DNA of 42,697 bases from a virus. Positions 20,735 to 28,628 of the stretch are shown here, piece after piece (position 1 is the stretch's first letter; every line of letters starts with the position of its first letter). The notes beneath the pieces were generated by a model, which was not told the DNA's origin, ran no database searches, and saw only the letters and a list, made by a program, of their open reading frames with translations. A program made the translations under genes and the position numbers. The stretch lies in IMG/VR virus record IMGVR_UViG_3300025674_000092, positions 1 to 42,697 of that record, one strand, 5' to 3'.

Positions 20735-21089
20735 TCCACTTGGATAATTTGGAGTGAGTGGGTAAAATTTTAAACTTTCCACCGTCCACGATCATCAACA
20801 CAACATCATATTTTTTTTGCTCACTAGAGGGGGTCCTGTAAATCATGTCCCCCTCGCTCCTATAATTTGTTTTCTTTGTTCGCTTAGAAACCGTTTTCAC
20901 ATCAATGCGAAACGTTTCATCATCTGTAGAGATCGCGATTAAATCAATCATGCCATGAGGCGCTACATTTTTAAAAACTAAAAAACCTAATTCTAAAAGT
21001 TTATTAACTGCTGAATATTCTGAAACGGTTCCAGAAATATGTTTCTTGTTTAGAAATTCTTTCACAGTAAATCTATTTTTTTGATCCAC
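20721..21089 (-). CDS. PD-(D/E)XK nuclease-like protein
   Basis: A 122-residue protein with the restriction-nuclease-fold signature EYSAVNKLLELGF (about 24-36), GMIDLIA with D49, and FRIDVKT with D63 and K65. The arrangement resembles the small PD-(D/E)XK families that include group I intron endonucleases and resolvase-like proteins. It is the last gene of the minus-strand cassette and overlaps the 90-residue gene by 28 bases. Role may be homing, host DNA breakdown or exclusion of other phages. Confidence 0.7.
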   Translation of the reverse strand: MDQKNRFTVKEFLNKKHISGTVSEYSAVNKLLELGFLVFKNVAPHGMIDLIAISTDDETFRIDVKTVSKRTKKTNYRSEGDMIYRTPSSEQKKYDVVLMIVDGGKFKILPTHSKLSKWIKSK

Positions 21090-21334
21090 GGTTTAGGAAT
21101 AACTTGAACACGACCACAGTCAGAGTCACCTTTACGACCTTTATCAGCAGAGAGAATGATGAATTCTTTCGTGTCTTTAACTACGTAGCCCAAACTAAAG
21201 ACCGTGGGGGGCGTGATCTTTTCAGCGTCTTCCAAGTCATGCCAACCACTTTCCATTTCGTAAGCATCGATCCATTCAATTTCTACCTTTTCCTCCAGAG
21301 CTTTTTTCATGCCTAGAATTTTATTTCCAAACAT
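21062..21334 (-). CDS. 90-residue protein, unknown
   Basis: It has a WIDAYEMESGWHDLEDAEKI region and a beta-like LGYVVKDTKEFIILSADKG segment, then VQVIPKPWIKKI. This W..V.S.GW.....A pattern is common in small phage proteins that adopt a compact beta fold, but the function is unknown. It is in the minus-strand cassette, between methyltransferase and nuclease genes. Confidence 0.65.
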   Translation of the reverse strand: MFGNKILGMKKALEEKVEIEWIDAYEMESGWHDLEDAEKITPPTVFSLGYVVKDTKEFIILSADKGRKGDSDCGRVQVIPKPWIKKIDLL

Positions 21335-21342
21335 TCAAAACA

Positions 21343-21978
21343 TCAATTCTTAAAGTGATCCTCTGGAACCAATTTCATGTATTTCTTGGCTTTGGACTGA
21401 TCTTCGCTCTTATAAGCTATTCCATAAGCTTCACGACCTTGCATGACTGAATAATGAGGAACTCGATTACTTAATCCTTTTGACACTGCTGTGGCTACGG
21501 ACTCCATGTACATATCATCAAAAAGCATAATTCCGTCTTGTTTCAGCTTACTCCACCAATTTTCAATATCATCAAGAACTGCTTCATATTCATGCGCTCC
21601 GTCGACAATAATCACATCAAAAAATCCGTCTTCAAATTTATTAATTGTTTCTGGATTATCCGAACGACTTTCAATCAATTCAACAATTCCTAAATCAATA
21701 AATTCCTTTAAATTAGCTTCTGTGTAGGCTTTAAATGTTCCGTCAGTTCCAACAGCTTCTTTAATGAAACTATGCTCTGAAGATCCTCTAAACGTGTCTA
21801 AAGCATATACTTTGATGTCATTTCTCTTTGTGTTGACAATATTTGTACACATATAATTAGTTGATCTTCCATAAAAACAACCAATCTCTAAAATTTTTCC
21901 ATTTGGAGGACAGTAATCAACAGCCTTGTCATATTCTTCATGTCCGTTAAACCACCCAGGTATTTCATGATATTTCAT
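21343..21978 (-). CDS. Class I SAM methyltransferase (TylF/Methyltransf_24-like)
   Basis: A 211-residue methyltransferase. The SAM-binding loop is KILEIGCFYGRST (28-40), a second strand ends in VYALDTF, and VIIVDGAHEYEAV (about 125-137) with IMLFDDMY follows as in TylF-type and cephalosporin hydroxylase-related families that modify small molecules or sugars. Its target here is unknown. It lies in the minus-strand cassette, five bases from the membrane protein gene. Confidence 0.8.
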   Translation of the reverse strand: MKYHEIPGWFNGHEEYDKAVDYCPPNGKILEIGCFYGRSTNYMCTNIVNTKRNDIKVYALDTFRGSSEHSFIKEAVGTDGTFKAYTEANLKEFIDLGIVELIESRSDNPETINKFEDGFFDVIIVDGAHEYEAVLDDIENWWSKLKQDGIMLFDDMYMESVATAVSKGLSNRVPHYSVMQGREAYGIAYKSEDQSKAKKYMKLVPEDHFKN

Positions 21979-21982
21979 TTTT

Positions 21983-22213
21983 TTATTTCCTTTTTGTTGC
22001 CCAATAATAATCCAAGGTAAAATACCAAAGAGAATTTATTAAAGGCTCGACGAGAGCATCAATTGTGGCTAGTCCCCAATCAGCTCCTGTTATTAACCAA
22101 TTGCAAGTAATCGCAATTAAAATATGTCCTATTGTATAAAGAACAGTTCTTATAATAGAGCCATGCAAGGCAATCAATTTGATTGAGTAAATTATGCCTT
22201 TTAATAATTCCAT
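21983..22213 (-). CDS. DUF2061-like membrane protein
   Basis: A 76-residue protein with two hydrophobic stretches and the pattern SIIRTVLYTIGHILIAITCN, then LITGADWGLATIDALVEPLI and WYFTLDYYWA. This matches the DUF2061 family of small predicted inner-membrane proteins, whose function is unknown. It shares a base with the preceding gene. Confidence 0.7.
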   Translation of the reverse strand: MELLKGIIYSIKLIALHGSIIRTVLYTIGHILIAITCNWLITGADWGLATIDALVEPLINSLWYFTLDYYWATKRK

Positions 22214-22404
22214 TAAAAACCTACGTAAAACTTTTCGTTTCTCTCTAAAAGAGTTTTAATCGATTTAAGTCTCGCTTCTGTTCTTTTGATATTTCTATCA
22301 TCCCAATTATCGATATCATTTCTCCAATTCTTTAATTGTCTTTCATAAAGACTCAAAAGTTTTTTTTGATACTTTTTAATTGGAAATATTTTTCTACTTC
22401 TCAT
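22213..22404 (-). CDS. 63-residue basic protein, unknown
   Basis: A very basic helical protein (many Lys, Arg and Leu) starting MRSRKIFPIKKYQKKLLSLY. It overlaps both neighbours by 1 to 4 bases. No family was recognised. Confidence 0.55.
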   Translation of the reverse strand: MRSRKIFPIKKYQKKLLSLYERQLKNWRNDIDNWDDRNIKRTEARLKSIKTLLERNEKFYVGF

Positions 22405-22601
22405 TGTACTTTCTTTGTTATGTCCTTTGCTAATTCCATAGCAGTTTCATGAATAATGTTAGCCATAGCCCATTTTTCATATTTATCTAATTTTTCTTGC
22501 ATCTCAATCAACGCGTTAAAACATTGACAAGCATCTTTTAGTTTTCGATGATCGATCGTTTGATCGTCTTCGAGTATTATTTCTGGCATCATATCAACCA
22601 C
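22401..22601 (-). CDS. 66-residue protein, unknown
   Basis: An acidic N-terminus, then a helical region with CQCFNALIEMQEKLDKYEKW. It starts inside the end of the helicase gene (13-base overlap). No family was recognised. Confidence 0.55.
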   Translation of the reverse strand: MVDMMPEIILEDDQTIDHRKLKDACQCFNALIEMQEKLDKYEKWAMANIIHETAMELAKDITKKVQ

Positions 22602-24049
22602 TCCTTAAATTCTTCACCCATTATTTCAGAGGCGATGTTAATTTTAGAACGAAGACTTTTAATAATGTTTTCATCTACCGTTCCTTCACAGATAAGATCG
22701 ACATAAGTGACTTTCTTCTCTGTGCCAATTCTATGATTTCTAGCCTCAGCCTGTTCTCTTATTTCGAGATCATAGTCGTTAGAATAAAATATCATAGTAT
22801 GGGCTATATTTAAAGTCAGTCCATAACCTCCAGTTCGAGGATGTCCGACTAAAAATCTCATGTGATGATTAGGGTCCCTAAATCGATCGATTATCTTTGG
22901 TCTTTCTTCGGAAGGTGTTTCACCATAAAAACCTTCAGCAGATCCGGGCCCATATTTTTTATTTAAAGCTTCGATAACAGTTCTAATATTATGGCGATAA
23001 GAACACCATATAATTATTTTTCCGTCTGTCTCTTCAATTGTATCTAATAATTCTTTGACTCTGTTTTCAGAAAAATCAATTAACTTTCCTTCGTCCGTTG
23101 TCATATATCCACAAGCGATTTGATGTAATCTTTTTAATTGAGCAATCAAGGTAGCAGTGGTTAATTGCTCACCGTCAATTTCAGCTAACGCTAATTTTTT
23201 CATCATGACGTAAGCTTTCAATTGATTATCGGTCATCGGTACGCGTCTCTTCAAATAAATTTTATCTGGTAAATCTAACGCTTCATCTTTCGTGACTCGA
23301 TAAGAAAAGTTTCTAATTTTATCTGTGAGTTCGTCTAAACGTTTATATCCAGTGACTTTATTAAAACTTCGACCACCAAAACTCATTTTCACTTGATCAC
23401 AGTATCTGGCTTTAAAAGTAAAAATAGAACTAAAACCTAAAAGGTCTTCATTTAAAAAAGCACATTGAGAGTATAAATCCTCAGGTGATTTTGTAATAGG
23501 TGACCCAGTTAAGATGACTCGATATCTTGCATACGATCCGATTTTAATACATCTCTTTGTTCTTTTCGCTGAGCCATTTTTAATAATAGTCGACTCATCG
23601 ACACACATTAAAGTTTTATCGGTATAAGTAAATTTTTCAGCAACCATACTTCCGTTCTTAGTAATGATTGCATCAATGTTCATAACTAAAACTTTTAATT
23701 TATTATCAGTAGAAAATAATTTTGATCTAATTTCTTCTTGTTCTTTTTTTGTTTTTGCACCTTCCCAAACGTGCACATCATATTCAATATGTTCAGCTAA
23801 ATGTTTTCCTAATTCTTCTCTCCAATTATATTTAATTCCGTTAGGACAAATGACTAAAAGATTATTTACTTTTCCGTTGTCGTATAAAATAGAAACACCG
23901 TCGATTAAAACTTTAGTTTTACCACAACCCATTTCCATGAACAAAGCATATTCAGGAGTATCCTTTTCAAAGGAGTTCATCATTCCCGCAAGACCAACCA
24001 ATTGATGTTGCATAGGCTTTGTTTTAAACTTGTATTTTTCTAATAACAT
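22589..24049 (-). CDS. SNF2-type DNA helicase/translocase
   Basis: A 486-residue superfamily 2 ATPase. Motifs in order are a Q-motif-like MQHQLVGL (13-20), Walker A MGCGKTKVL (40-48), Walker B MCVDES (148-153), TGSP (motif III type) and a C-terminal domain with IIWCSYRH. The SNF2-type end is EQAEARNHRIGTEKKVTYVD, followed by a TVDENI segment. Phage SNF2-like helicases may remodel DNA or assist replication and recombination. It is the first gene of the minus-strand cassette and diverges from the replication operon. Confidence 0.9.
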   Translation of the reverse strand: MLLEKYKFKTKPMQHQLVGLAGMMNSFEKDTPEYALFMEMGCGKTKVLIDGVSILYDNGKVNNLLVICPNGIKYNWREELGKHLAEHIEYDVHVWEGAKTKKEQEEIRSKLFSTDNKLKVLVMNIDAIITKNGSMVAEKFTYTDKTLMCVDESTIIKNGSAKRTKRCIKIGSYARYRVILTGSPITKSPEDLYSQCAFLNEDLLGFSSIFTFKARYCDQVKMSFGGRSFNKVTGYKRLDELTDKIRNFSYRVTKDEALDLPDKIYLKRRVPMTDNQLKAYVMMKKLALAEIDGEQLTTATLIAQLKRLHQIACGYMTTDEGKLIDFSENRVKELLDTIEETDGKIIIWCSYRHNIRTVIEALNKKYGPGSAEGFYGETPSEERPKIIDRFRDPNHHMRFLVGHPRTGGYGLTLNIAHTMIFYSNDYDLEIREQAEARNHRIGTEKKVTYVDLICEGTVDENIIKSLRSKINIASEIMGEEFKEWLI

Positions 24050-24085
24050 AATAATATTCTTATTCTATATAAGAGAATATAATAA
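24050..24085. promoter_or_regulatory. Compact divergent promoter with inverted repeat
   Basis: Only 36 bases separate the divergent helicase and replication operons. They contain an AT-only imperfect palindrome (ATTCTTATTC..AAGAGAAT). Both operons need start signals, so promoters must overlap this site or lie inside genes. An operator function is inferred. Confidence 0.45.
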
Positions 24086-24433
24086 ATGATTGAAAAAAGT
24101 AAAGTGTATATAGTGCAAAATGTACTAAGAAAATTTCCTGACGGAACGTTAAGAGGTTTAGATTACACTCAGGCAGAAAGATTTGGAGATATTATTTTTT
24201 TGTTTGACGGTAATAAACAAGTAGTTATGTCACCACAACCTACAATTAGAAAACTCAGAAACCTTCTAAAAGACTTTAAAGACAACGATTATTTACTTTT
24301 AGTTGGAGATCCTGCTTTGATAGGCTTGACTTGTTCAGTTGTAAGCACTATATCTAATGGTAGATATAATATGTTAAAATACGATAGATTAGAAAGAGAT
24401 TACTTTCCTATCCGAGTTGACATACATAACTAA
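24086..24433 (+). CDS. Unknown protein at start of replication module
   Basis: A 115-residue protein with an alternating strand/helix look: KVYIVQNVLRKFPDGTLRGL, then RFGDIIFLFDG and DYLLLVGDPALIGLTCSVVS. The phrase LVGDPALIG recurs in other marine phages near replication genes, as far as I recall. Function is unknown. It heads the rightward replication operon. Confidence 0.7.
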   Translation: MIEKSKVYIVQNVLRKFPDGTLRGLDYTQAERFGDIIFLFDGNKQVVMSPQPTIRKLRNLLKDFKDNDYLLLVGDPALIGLTCSVVSTISNGRYNMLKYDRLERDYFPIRVDIHN

Positions 24434-24455
24434 GAATAAAAAAAGGAGAATTAAT

Positions 24456-24998
24456 ATGGCTATTAATTTAAGACGTGAACAAAGTGATTTCCAAGTAACG
24501 GAAGTCGATCCTATCTCAAAAGCTTCTCAAGATTATTTGAAAGCTGAAAAAGAGGTAGAGGACCTTGAGGCACTACTTAAAGTTAAAAAAGAAATTGTTC
24601 GTAAAGCAAATGAAAATTTAGTTCAGTTGTTTGAAGAACGAGGTGTGACCTCTATTAAGATGAAAGACGGTAGTAATGTAGAAATTAAACCGTTTTACAC
24701 TGGTACCATATCCAAAGAAAAACAAGAAGAAGCTTTTGACTGGCTTCGTGATAATGGGTATGAAGACTTGATAAAAAATCAAGTCATAGTAAAATTTGGT
24801 AGAGCTGAAGACGAAAAAGCACAAAAACTTTTTTCAGATTTAGCTAACCAAGGGTTAGACACTGACAGAAGTGTCAAAGTCGAGCCTTCTACTCTTCGAG
24901 GTTTCATTCGTGAAATGGTCGAAAGTGGAAAAGAACTACCTATGGATACATTTGGTGTATTTGTAGGACACAAAGTCAATATCAAGAAAGGTAATTAA
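24456..24998 (+). CDS. Unknown replication-module protein
   Basis: A 180-residue protein with an N-terminal coiled coil (about 22-52), then KPFYTGTISKEKQEEAFDWL and a C-terminal part ending VFVGHKVNIKKGN. The ATG at 24456 has AAAAGGAGAA upstream. This type is common beside phage recombination or single-strand binding genes, but no activity is known to me. It ends directly before the next ATG (TAA-ATG). Confidence 0.75.
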   Translation: MAINLRREQSDFQVTEVDPISKASQDYLKAEKEVEDLEALLKVKKEIVRKANENLVQLFEERGVTSIKMKDGSNVEIKPFYTGTISKEKQEEAFDWLRDNGYEDLIKNQVIVKFGRAEDEKAQKLFSDLANQGLDTDRSVKVEPSTLRGFIREMVESGKELPMDTFGVFVGHKVNIKKGN

Positions 24999-25841
24999 AT
25001 GACAGAGACAAGTAAAAAGCAAGTAGCGAAAGAGAACAGTGGCACGAGCCTAGCGACTATCAGTAGTCTATTAAAGGCAGGTCCCTCACTCTCAAAAAGA
25101 GAAGCTGAAGATTATCAAATTCCTTATTTTAATATTTTAAGTAAGGGTGCTCCTCAGCTTGAAGAAGATGACGGTAAGTATATTCAAGGTGCAAAGTTAG
25201 GACAGATTTTTAATACTGTAACTAACAAGGTCTATGACTCACTATTAGTTTTACCAGTCTACTATCGTAGAAGATTTGTAGAATGGGCAGAACGTGGTGA
25301 AGGTTCTGGAGCTCCAGTTAACATTTATACTCCTGAACAATTCCAGAAATTACAAATGGACGGACAAGTTGTTCGAGGTGATGATAACAAAGAGCGTTTC
25401 ATAGGAAAACCTGATACGTATATTGAAAATACTGCTGAGCATTATGTAATCGTACTCGAAGACGGTGGTGCTTGGAGTAAAGCGATCATCAAAATGAAAT
25501 CAACACAGTTAAAAAAATCTAGGACATGGAACTCTTTAATGTCTAATCAGAGACGTGTTGAGGGTGACGAGATATATCAACCTAAAGATTTTGCTCGTTC
25601 TTATACGCTATCAACGGTTAAAGAAAAGAACGCCAAAGGTTCTTGGCATGGTTGGGTTATCACTGAGAATAAATGGATTGACGAATTAGGACTGAAAAAT
25701 GTCGAGACGATCATTGAAGATGCGACTCAATTCGAAAAATCTATACACAGTGGTGATATCGAGGTCACTCCTACACAGGATGATACAAAAGTTTCCCCAC
25801 AAGGGAATGCCTCGCAGAATGGTGACGATATACCATTCTAA
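24999..25841 (+). CDS. Putative single-strand DNA-binding or recombination accessory protein
   Basis: A 280-residue protein without an obvious OB-fold signature. Its C-terminus is a flexible polar stretch ending NGDDIPF, which is the hallmark tip of bacterial SSB proteins used to recruit partners. The central region (VLPVYYRRRFVEWAERGEG) is typical of a widespread phage family of unknown activity. Position just upstream of the primase suggests a role as the phage SSB or a loader. The tip is seen; the DNA-binding activity is inferred. Confidence 0.65.
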   Translation: MTETSKKQVAKENSGTSLATISSLLKAGPSLSKREAEDYQIPYFNILSKGAPQLEEDDGKYIQGAKLGQIFNTVTNKVYDSLLVLPVYYRRRFVEWAERGEGSGAPVNIYTPEQFQKLQMDGQVVRGDDNKERFIGKPDTYIENTAEHYVIVLEDGGAWSKAIIKMKSTQLKKSRTWNSLMSNQRRVEGDEIYQPKDFARSYTLSTVKEKNAKGSWHGWVITENKWIDELGLKNVETIIEDATQFEKSIHSGDIEVTPTQDDTKVSPQGNASQNGDDIPF

Positions 25842-25968
25842 TTAATAGCCCACAAAAAATTAAGAGTGGTTACCCTCCGCTTCACTCTTAATCGGTTGGG
25901 GTGTGGTTTTTTCGAGCCTCCTTTCGGACCATGCCCCAACCAAACTAAAAAGGAGGAAGCTATTAATT
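25840..25968 (+). ncRNA. Three-way-junction leader of the primase gene with anti-SD loop
   Basis: A perfect 10-bp outer helix (AATTAATAGC 25840-25849 with GCTATTAATT 25959-25968) encloses two hairpins. The first is a perfect 10-bp ATTAAGAGTG/CACTCTTAAT (25859-25892). The second is closed by GGTTGGGG/CCCCAACC (25894-25901 with 25934-25941). The second loop contains CCTCCTTT (25916-25923), the exact complement of AAAGGAGG (25949-25956), a Shine-Dalgarno sequence. The first loop also has CCTCC. Pairing would hide the ribosome binding site, so this looks like a translational switch. No known riboswitch class was recognised. Confidence 0.7.
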
Positions 25969-25980
25969 TGAGAGGTTAAT

Positions 25981-27537
25981 ATGGAATTAGAATTAGTAAA
26001 AAGATTTAAAGATATCTTTACAGGGCTAGAGAGAGCTCACGGTGTCTTTGAAAAAAAGAATGAGCCTCAAGAAGGTAAAAAAGTAGAAGCTCACATGATG
26101 ACGGTCCACGAAGCACCGTCCATAGAAAAATTTGAACGACACCTTAAAGGTGAATATCCCGCTATGGGCATCGTACCGATCAACGATGATGATCAATGTA
26201 AGTTTGGAGCCATTGATATTGATGTCTATCCGTTAGATCACAAAGCTTTATTAAAACAAATTAAACAAAAAAAGTTTCCTTTAATTATGTGTCTCTCCAA
26301 AAGTGGTGGTGCACATTTATATTTATTTACCAAACAATATGTTTCAGCCAAAGATATGCAAACTAAGTTAAGTGAAATGGCAACAGCGTTAGGTTATCCC
26401 AGAGCTGAAGTCTTTCCGAAACAAATAGAACTGTATCAAAGAGAAGGAGAAGAAAAAAGAGATACAGGAAGTTGGATTAATTTACCTTACCATGGAAGAA
26501 GTCGATATGCGCTTGATGAAAATGGTAAAGGATTAACATTAGAAGAGTTTTTATCTCACCACGATAGCCTCGTTGTTGGTGCTCTCAAATCGATTAAAAC
26601 CGATTTCAAGAACGAGGTTATTAAAGACGGACCTCCATGCCTACAAATACTAACTGAACAGGGTGTTTCTGACGGATCACGTAATAACGCTCTGTTCAAC
26701 GTAGGCGTTTACTATCGTAAAGCAGATCCAGATAATTATAAAGAATTAATTGAAGATTATAATAGGAATTATATTAACCCTCCTTTGAAGTCGGACGAAG
26801 TTTTAGTCGTCATTAAACAAGTTAGTCAAAGTGATAATGAGGGTGCTCCTAAATATATGTATCGTTGTTCTCAACCACCAATCGAGTCTTTATGTAATAA
26901 AAGACTTTGTAAAAAAAGAAAGTTTGGTATTGGAAGTGAAGGTGATCGAGATCATCCAGTGTATTCAGATTTAAAAGTTTATAAGTCCGATCCACCAAGA
27001 TACTTTTTAAATGTCGATGATCGAAGAATTGAGATATCCAATACGGAAGATTTGATGACTCATAAAAAAATTATTCAAGCTTGTTTAGAACAATTAAACA
27101 AAGGCATTATGAACATGAGTTCAGCAGAATGGAATCAAACTTATAGCGAATTGTTTGAGTCTATTTCTATTGATTATCCACCTGAGGAAGTAACCAAGAA
27201 AGGTGAGTTTAAAGAATTGTTAGAAGAGTTTTGTCTACATCAAGGTGAAGCTTTAACAATAGCAGATATATTCTTAGGTAAATCTTATACAGAAGAAGGA
27301 TTTACTTATTTTGCTCTCAAAGATTTAATGGATCATTTAAAAAGAAATGATTTCAAAGAGTCAAGACCGTGGGTGACAATGAGATTAAAAGAAGAATATG
27401 AAGCACAAGACTTAATTAGAACAGTCAAGAACACTAGAATGAGATTATGGAAGATTAAACAATTAACCATAGAAGACATCGAACTAGAAGTTCCTGATAT
27501 GAAAAAAGAAATAAAAGAGGAGGAAATACCGTTTTGA
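25981..27537 (+). CDS. AEP-type DNA primase / primase-polymerase
   Basis: A 518-residue archaeo-eukaryotic-type primase. Catalytic motif I is AIDIDVYPLD with D79 and D81, and motif II is SKSGGAHLYLF with H112. A helical region (about 215-290, GSRNNALFNVGVYYRKADPD) follows. Then comes a Cys cluster (C296, C305, C310, with C220 before it) that could hold zinc or an iron-sulfur cluster as in PriL. The C-terminus ends KEEEIPF, an SSB-like tip. It shares four bases with the next gene. Its leader is the structured element just upstream. Confidence 0.85.
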   Translation: MELELVKRFKDIFTGLERAHGVFEKKNEPQEGKKVEAHMMTVHEAPSIEKFERHLKGEYPAMGIVPINDDDQCKFGAIDIDVYPLDHKALLKQIKQKKFPLIMCLSKSGGAHLYLFTKQYVSAKDMQTKLSEMATALGYPRAEVFPKQIELYQREGEEKRDTGSWINLPYHGRSRYALDENGKGLTLEEFLSHHDSLVVGALKSIKTDFKNEVIKDGPPCLQILTEQGVSDGSRNNALFNVGVYYRKADPDNYKELIEDYNRNYINPPLKSDEVLVVIKQVSQSDNEGAPKYMYRCSQPPIESLCNKRLCKKRKFGIGSEGDRDHPVYSDLKVYKSDPPRYFLNVDDRRIEISNTEDLMTHKKIIQACLEQLNKGIMNMSSAEWNQTYSELFESISIDYPPEEVTKKGEFKELLEEFCLHQGEALTIADIFLGKSYTEEGFTYFALKDLMDHLKRNDFKESRPWVTMRLKEEYEAQDLIRTVKNTRMRLWKIKQLTIEDIELEVPDMKKEIKEEEIPF

Positions 27538-28628
27538 AAAAACTAACGTCACAAGTACAAACTGATCACATTACTAATGAGATTAGTAGAATGTTTGACT
27601 ATCAATTCGACGGTCAAACAGAATTTACTCTACCAGAGTTTCAAAAACCTAAAGAAGGATTTAATATTGGTTTAATTGTGGGAGCTTCAGGAAGTGGTAA
27701 ATCAAGTTTATTAAAAGAATTTGGAGAAGAAGAAAATATTCAATGGGATTCAAACAAAGCTGTTTGCTCTCACTTTGATACACCAGAAGAAGCTCAAGAT
27801 AGATTATCTTCTGTTGGATTTAATTCTATTCCCTCTTGGATGAGACCGTATCACGTTCTTAGTACAGGAGAAAGATTTCGATCGGACTTAGCGAGAAGAA
27901 TAAAGGATAATGCAGTCATTGATGAATTCACCAGTGTGGTAGATCGTAATGTAGCAAAATCTTGTTCGAATGCTTTGCAAAAGTTTATTCGAAATAAAGA
28001 TATTAAAAACGTTGTCTTTGCATCATGTCATTATGATATCATTGACTGGTTACAACCTGACTGGGTGTTTGATACAAACTCGAGTAAGGTGGTATCAAGG
28101 GGGTCTCTTAGGCGACCCAAGATTGTTTTGGAAGTCTTTCCTTGTTCCCACAAAATTTGGTCATACTTCGCTGAGCATCACTATCTCACAGGAAACATCA
28201 GTACAGCTACACGATGTTGGATCGCAACATGGAACGGAACCCCAGTCGGATTTTCATCAGTTATCTTTTTTCCCTCAGGAACAATCAAAGAAAAAGCATG
28301 GAGGGAACATCGAACAGTGATACTTCCTGATTTTCAAGGTTTAGGTTTAGGAGTTCGTTTGTCGGAAGCAGTGGCAAAACAATTCACGGTCCTCGGTCAT
28401 CGATTCTTTTCCAAAACAGCACATCCTCGTTTTGGTGAATATCGAGAAGCGCACCCTGAAAAGTGGAGACCGACGACTCATAATAAACAAAATCGAAAAG
28501 ATGATTATGAAAAAGAGTTAACCAGAATAGCCACAGGACAAAAGAAGTCTAACTTTGGTGGATACTCCACAGAGTTAAGAGAAAAACATAAAGAAAGGGT
28601 TTGTTACGCACATGAATTTATTGGATAG
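27534..28628 (+). CDS. ABC-type ATPase fused to GNAT acetyltransferase (COG2401-like)
   Basis: A 364-residue fusion. Residues 40-185 are an ABC-type ATPase: Walker A GASGSGKSS (50-58), signature LSTGE (108-112), Walker B AVIDE (126-130) and switch His in FASCHYD (H165). Residues 195-330 are a GNAT domain with the acetyl-CoA loop VILPDFQGLGLGVRL (261-275). No membrane segments are present, so it is not a transporter. The same fusion is known as COG2401, of unknown function. Being in a replication operon suggests it acts on DNA or modifies a replication or host protein. Confidence 0.85.
   Translation: MKKLTSQVQTDHITNEISRMFDYQFDGQTEFTLPEFQKPKEGFNIGLIVGASGSGKSSLLKEFGEEENIQWDSNKAVCSHFDTPEEAQDRLSSVGFNSIPSWMRPYHVLSTGERFRSDLARRIKDNAVIDEFTSVVDRNVAKSCSNALQKFIRNKDIKNVVFASCHYDIIDWLQPDWVFDTNSSKVVSRGSLRRPKIVLEVFPCSHKIWSYFAEHHYLTGNISTATRCWIATWNGTPVGFSSVIFFPSGTIKEKAWREHRTVILPDFQGLGLGVRLSEAVAKQFTVLGHRFFSKTAHPRFGEYREAHPEKWRPTTHNKQNRKDDYEKELTRIATGQKKSNFGGYSTELREKHKERVCYAHEFIG

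Noticed and set aside
25968-25979. Mini-frame starting TTG after the strong Shine-Dalgarno in the primase leader
   Set aside because: It would have only three codons. It could matter for ribosome loading but cannot be called a gene.
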